A stretch of 20,000 nt of DNA from Chrysomallon squamiferum (Eukaryota; Mollusca; Gastropoda; Neomphalida; Peltospiridae). The notes beneath the pieces are model-generated. The model saw only the letters and a list, made by a program, of their open reading frames with translations, was not told the DNA's origin and made no database searches. The stretch lies in NCBI GenBank assembly GCA_012295275.1, contig CM022673.1, forward strand, positions 13,843,288 through 13,863,287, read 5' to 3'. This document shows positions 9,823 through 16,695 of the stretch, in pieces. Each line of letters begins with the position of its first letter. The first letter of the stretch is position 1. The position numbers and the translations under genes were made by a program.

Positions 9823-9971
9823 TTAGGATATGTTGTTTTGGGGTTTTTTTTGTTTTGTTTTGTTTTGTTGGTTTTTAAAAAAAAAAGAAAAAAAAAAAAA
9901 AATAAAAAAAAAAAGGGTTTTGATTTTGATTATAATGAAGATACTATACAAGAAAATATAATAATGTCTAC

Positions 9972-10107
9972 ATTTTTTACAATTCCATATTTGTTCTTCA
10001 TCCATCTTCACAAGTAAACGACAGGCGTAACATTTGGCAACACCAGTTTTGAAAACATGGCGTACTAAAAAGTATCGTTCCTGATCTGAATATTCCAACA
10101 CAGCCAT
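9972..10107 (-). CDS. Possible first exon of a small CxxC zinc-binding protein (partial, tentative)
   Basis: An ATG in strong context (CCAAGATGG) opens a frame of non-repetitive, protein-like sequence of about 45 codons. It begins MAVLEYSDQERYFLVRHVF and continues with CYAC (residues 26-29) and CKKC (43-46), a CxxC-x13-CxxC pattern as in zinc ribbons or the first half of a C1-type finger. After residue 46 the frame turns into Tyr/Ile/Phe-rich low-complexity sequence, so it is probably interrupted by an intron. Possible donors are GTAGAC at 9971/9970 (end used here) or GTAAAA at 9980/9979. No downstream exon was found. It starts only 77 bp after the integrin stop codon on the same strand. It could be a closely packed downstream gene, or a chance frame in the integrin 3' UTR. 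The CYACRLL...WNCKKC spacing is loosely reminiscent of the N-terminal zinc ribbon of MRNIP-like proteins, but I cannot support that name. Confidence 0.35.
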
Positions 10108-10184
10108 CTTGGATTTAGTTGTAGACAAAACACTGCTGATCAGTCACCATCACGTGATGTAAATTATTAAAACTGTAACAAAGT

Positions 10185-10289
10185 CTAAGGACTCAGAAAT
10201 GGTTGATCCTCGCTCGCTGCCTTTTTGTCACCTTTGTAAGTTGGATTATGGAAAGTAGACTTTGGTGTTTTGTAGATTGGATTTGCACC
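10185..10289 (-). CDS. Integrin beta exon 20: C-terminal tail and stop
   Basis: Encodes 34 residues and TAG (stop 10187-10185), phase 0 start after TTTTCAG. It holds NPIY and NPTY, the talin/tensin-type and kindlin-type PTB sites, separated by KTPKSTFH with the usual Ser/Thr. About 14 residues ([14 protein letters not shown]) follow the second motif and its YKG, longer than the few residues after NPKY in vertebrate beta1. Confidence 0.95.
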   Translation of the reverse strand, partial: GANPIYKTPKSTFHNPTYKGDKKAASEDQPFLSP

Positions 10290-10852
10290 CTGAAAATTAC
10301 AAATAAGAATAAAACACAATAAATGAAATATACAAATAAAAATGGTAAAATTAATAAATTTATAAAAGAAAATAGCATAGAAATGTAAATGAATAATAAT
10401 AAAATATATAAATGAAATAGAAATAACTAAAATATTGTGGGAAATAAATTATAAATAATAAAATAAATAAAAAATAAAAATAACTAATATAGTGTGAGTA
10501 ATAAAAGAAAGCAATGTAAGATGAAATGCACAATTTAAATTTCATTAGAACATTTCAAGAAGACATTCATTTTGATGCAAAACTACAAACTGTCAAAACT
10601 TACAGATTCCCATTTCGCTTTCTGTTTTTCTCTTTCAAAGGCAGCCACTTCTTTCGCTTCCTGCCTCTTTTTGATGAAGAGGAAGATCAAAATGGCGAGG
10701 ATTCCCAGAATGACAATTCCAGCTACAATACCGAGCGAAATCGCCAAAACTGGTGCTGACTTGGGACACTCTGCAAATAAAATTAATTATGTAGGAAAAA
10801 GTTTAAACACTTCTGCACCCTTCAAAACATATTCACTACTAAGAGGTGTCAG

Positions 10853-10905
<53 letters not shown>

Positions 10906-11505
10906 ACCTTTTGTTGCTTGAACTTTGATAATGACGTTGTTGTTCTCGTCGTACTCGTATGTGTAGTGAAACAAACATCCGTCGTCGTCGTTAAACTGAC
11001 ATTTTCTAACATCTTCAGATTCTGAAACAATAAACAGATCTGTTTCTTAGTGTTCTGTTTTAGATTTTAATATATATATACATACATGTATTTCTGCTAG
11101 TGGTGCTACATTATCTGTACTATCATTACAACAACAACAACCACCAATGTCATCATGACCTCTTCTACTTTCAGAGCAACGTCAAACATCATTGTTGTTA
11201 CCACTGCAGTCGTATCATTATAATTTAAATTTCCAAAACTAAACTTACTATCATTCTTTATATTGATGATCCAACAAACACATAAGATAAGTAGTACGTA
11301 AGTAAGTAAGTAAGTGAGTGAGTGAGTGAGTGAATAAATGAATGAATGAACGAATAAAGCATTGTAAATACCTTGTACACTATCAACCTTTTCAAACATG
11401 AGCTCTGAACACTTTTCATTGCAGTCTGCTGCGTATTCTCCCGATCCAAACCCCCGACACTGAGCACAAGGTCTGTACACACTACACTTACTAGGACATG
11501 TCTGA

Positions 11506-11564
<59 letters not shown>

Positions 11565-13086
11565 TAACAATAACAATAATAACAATAGCAATAGCAATAA
11601 TAACAGTACAATAGTAATAATAACAGTAGTAATAGTAGTAGAATAGAAATAGTAGTAGAAATATTATTATTATTAAAAGTAGTAGTGGTTGTAGTAGTAG
11701 TAATAGTAGCAGCAGCAGCAATAGTTTTAGTTGTAATAATAATATAGTTACAGTAAAGCTCATACTACAATGTGTTGCACAGTGTGTATTATATGTAAGT
11801 ATCTGCTGTGTGTTATATGTAATGATCTACTGTGTGTTATAAAGTTTACTTACTGGACAATCCTCACACGTAGGACCTCTGTACTGTGTCTTAGGATCAC
11901 AGAGACATCTTCCACAGACACACTCACCTTGACCAAAACACAATTTCTGAAAACGATAGTAAATAATTATAATAAAAAAAATAATAAAATTTAATAAAAT
12001 AAAGAATAGAAAACAGAAGAATATAAAGATATGATAAAGATAAATAAATAAAATAAAATAAAATAAAATAAAATAAAATAATAGCATTTATTTAACAAAA
12101 CTTTATTTTTTACGAATAACTGTGTTTTCTGTTATATAAACATGTACAAACTAAACCAGCTGAAATTAATAAAGCCTAAATATGAACGAATAAAATGAAT
12201 ACACAATACTGATAGTTATTGGGTGTCAGTCATACTTTCTTGCTATGATAACAATCGACTATTATAGAAAGAAGCCCTGAAAACGTCCACGATCCTGTCT
12301 AAATGTGTGTTTACTTACTCCGTTTGATGCTATACAAGTGTCGTTCCTGGTAGAACAGCCGCAGTTCGAATCTGTGTATCCTGGCAAACACTGGCACTGG
12401 CCACACTTACACACACCTCGCGTTGGTCCTGTGTAGATAGATAGGTAGATAGATAGATAGATAGATAGATAAATAAATAAATAACTACATAAATAATAAG
12501 TAAATAAACAATTAAATCTTATTGCATAAGTATACAACAAAATAAAAATAACTACACAAATAATTAAAACCAATAACAACTTCTATAGTTTATTTTTTAA
12601 TGTTTTATTTTATTTTCATTTATAACAAAATTAATTTTCTATTTTGAATAATATACCCATTTGCTATAATGATGGTTTCTCTTCTGTATTTACAAACTAT
12701 ATCCTTCCTCATATCACCAAACAAACGAAATCATTCGCAAAAGCTCAAAAACATCTTATAACAAATAACGGTAACTCTTACCTCCGCACAGTTGTCGTTC
12801 GTAGTAGTCACAGCTGTAGTCATTGCACTCGCAGAATTGTCCGCTGTATCGCCTGGCCGAGTCCTCCGCAGTGGCGAAACATTCACACACACCACACACA
12901 CAGTCTCCGTGGTCTGAACACACCACTGTACTGTTTGGACTGAAACAAATACAGTTAAAAATATCTTATTAGAAAGTAAAACACTATTTAATTTATTTTT
13001 AATAAGCAGAATAGGAGCACGTAATTTAAATTATATAAAAGATGTTTTATGTCTTTCTATCTCTTGTTTATATAGTCTGTCTGACT

Positions 13087-13126
<40 letters not shown>

Positions 13127-13694
13127 CACACACACACACACACACACACACACTTTCAGAAACACACTCGTATATACACAAATATCATCACGTACGTACA
13201 GACAGATATGGACACATACATATACGCACATACACAGGCTAACATATATATACGCTATCAAGAACAAAGACAGATTCAGACGTACAGAAACACACTAAAT
13301 AAAGGTGAATTAAGTAAATTTAAAGACTTACTTAGATTTACATTTTTGCAGCGACTCTTGACTACTCAGTTTGTTTTCGTCACACTCACAATGTCGACCA
13401 TATCTGCCCGGATTACACGTGCATTGTCCACACTCAAATGTTCCGTTACCACTGAAACACTTCGGACTGTTTTTCTCCTGGTAAATCAATTGAAATAGAC
13501 AAATACAGAATTTAGAGTGGGGAAAAAAAAGAGGGTTTCTTTTAGAAATGGCATATTCTAGTATTTTTAAATATTTATCTTGTTATTTTAATCACTTCAT
13601 CCCGAAACAAGACAACAAGAAAAGAAAGGCAGAGAAATGATAGTTGCAGTAGTTCTATAAATAAAGCATAATATTTAATATGAACAATAAAAAA

Positions 13695-13732
<38 letters not shown>

Positions 13733-14475
13733 AAAATAAATAAAATAAAATAAACACTCCTCCTATTCCTCCTCAATAAAAAACAAAAAAACAAAAAAAA
13801 AACAAAAAAACAAAAAACAACAAAAAAATAAAATAAAATAAAATAAAATAAACAATATAAGACTTACCTCGTTTCCGGGTTTCTCACACTCACACTCACA
13901 CAAAAGGTCAAGGTTAACGGTCAGTTTCTCGGACAAACCCACCGCCTGAATGTCAAACTGTCGTCTGTTCTGTTTACACAGTTCTGGTGACACGCTGATT
14001 GTCACATCAAATATTACCTACAAATTAACACAACATACTGTTATTATATGTAACCATCGCCTAGAGTCGAAAGTCTCTGGTACATTTGATAAAAACAGTT
14101 CTTTAACTGTTAACAATCGTTTTTAATCAAAAGACTTCGGTACGTTTGTTAAAACAAAAGTATCTTTAATTTAAGTATGTTTGAACCACTCCTCTGATCA
14201 ATACTGTATCTAGGGTTTTATTAAATTATTGTATTTTGTTTTATATTATTATTATTATTATTTAAATTTGTTTTATTGTGACAGATTTATTTAAATTTTT
14301 TAAAATTATCAAGTTCTTTACCGACTCGCCCAGTCCAAGCCCAGAACATTCGTTAGTCGTCTGCTTCACCTTTCTGAAGAAAATAAAAAGAAGTAAAAAG
14401 TAAACAAATTAACCAATAAATCAATCAATAAAAAATAAATAATAAATATTTACAGTTTGAATTCTTTCTTTTTCT

Positions 14476-14550
<75 letters not shown>

Positions 14551-14884
14551 TAATCAATTTAGTTTTATATATAAATTTTGGTTTTAATTTACTGAAGCAT
14601 AAAATACTTCTTTAATTTGTTTTCCTTTTTTTCCTTTTTTTCCTTTTTTTTTCTTCATATTAGTATTCAAAGAAATACGATTACTTAATAAATAATGTGC
14701 AAAGTCTGATTTTCGAAACATTGTTCTATTTATTATTTAAAACTATATAGTTAATAATATAGTAGAGCTGTTTTGAAATCTAACAACTGTGTAAAAATTT
14801 GACTTACCCCGTACAGGTAGATTTAAACACGATCTCAATATCCTCAGCATTCTCAGGCACAAACTTTATTGTTGATCTCAGTTT

Positions 14885-14941
<57 letters not shown>

Positions 14942-15068
14942 TAGTAATAGTAGGAGCAGTAGAAGTAGTAGTAGTAATAAATATAATAATAATGACAACA
15001 ACAAGAACACCAATAGCAATAATATAATAATAGTAACAATGGCAGTAATAATTATAATCATAATAAAA

Positions 15069-15134
<66 letters not shown>

Positions 15135-15550
15135 TAAAAATAAATATATAAAGTGAAATGAAATGAAATAAAATAAAATAAATAAATAAACAAATAAATA
15201 AATAACTCACATCGTAATTGTCTCGTACTAGTTTGATGATGTTGGCACTGTTTGTATCCAGTTTGTCCACTGCCGACCCCTCAATAAACGACGACAGTCT
15301 ATTATGTACGTCGTAGACGTCGCCCATGACGGCGAATACCACGTTAGCTTTTTTCTCTTTTACCTTGGAGGCCAGTTGACTCACTGATGGGTAATCCTAG
15401 TCACAAATAAAAAAAAAAATATAATATATATATAAAAAAAAAGATCTTTAGAAAGAGATAACGTTTCAAGAAAGATAATTCTTAGAGTTTTAATTGAGTG
15501 AGTCACGGTAAGAGTTATTTCCCGTATACGGAAAAGCTTTATTATTGTTA

Positions 15551-15613
<63 letters not shown>

Positions 15614-15821
15614 TAATTATTTGTTTATTCAATTCACGTTACGTTACGTAATTTATCATTCACGGTACATACCAGAATTTTGTCATACGTCGAATAGACG
15701 CCTTCCTTGTCTAAGTGACAGTGACCGTCGTTGAAGCCAACAGCACCACCAAGCTAAAGAGAGATGATATTAGTTTCATTACAGTGTTAACAAGACATTT
15801 TTTTTTTAAATAAAAAAAAAA

Positions 15822-15905
<84 letters not shown>

Positions 15906-15913
15906 TAAAATAA

Positions 15914-15944
<31 letters not shown>

Positions 15945-16620
15945 ATAGATAATAATAAAATAAAAATAAAAATAAAAATAAATAAAAATATAAATTAAGT
16001 TCAAGAATCTTAATACTATAATGAATTCATTAATGGATAAAAATATTGTCACTTAAATATTACTATTTTATAAACTTTTAAAAAATCTCAAATGTATATA
16101 AACAAAAATTAATTCATATAAATAGCAATATAGCAAAACAAAACAAAAAAAAAAAAAAAAAAAAGAGAGAAAAAAAAAAAAAAGGAAGGAAAAGCAAATA
16201 AATAAATAAATCGTACTTTTCCATCTCCTGCGATGTGAAAGAAAAAATTGGAACTGTAGACAATCATACGTCGAGATCTTTCCCGCCAACCGATTGGTCC
16301 CTGCAGTAAAATGACAACCAATCAAAAGCTTTGTAGCATATTACGAATCAAAACAACTTTTTAGCACTATTACTTTAACAGAATTTGTTTAATGGTGTAG
16401 AACATAACAGGTATGTTTAGTGTATTTCTCCAACTAGAGTATTTACAGTAACATCCACACGCATAAACCTTCTGAAATGAATGTAATGTGAGATAAACTT
16501 ACGTCACAAGATAGAACTTGAATCATGCCATCCATTCCTCCCTCCGGGTTGTCTAATGACTGAGACATGAACTGCAGGGCGTCACGCATTTTATCCTTAA
16601 ATAAATAAACAAATAAGTAA

Positions 16621-16695
<75 letters not shown>

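Noticed and set aside
11106-11763. Long poly-Leu, poly-Tyr and poly-Ile frames on the minus strand
   Set aside because: These are translations of the (AAT)n intron repeat fused to integrin exon 17. Only the Cys-rich part between AG and GT is coding.
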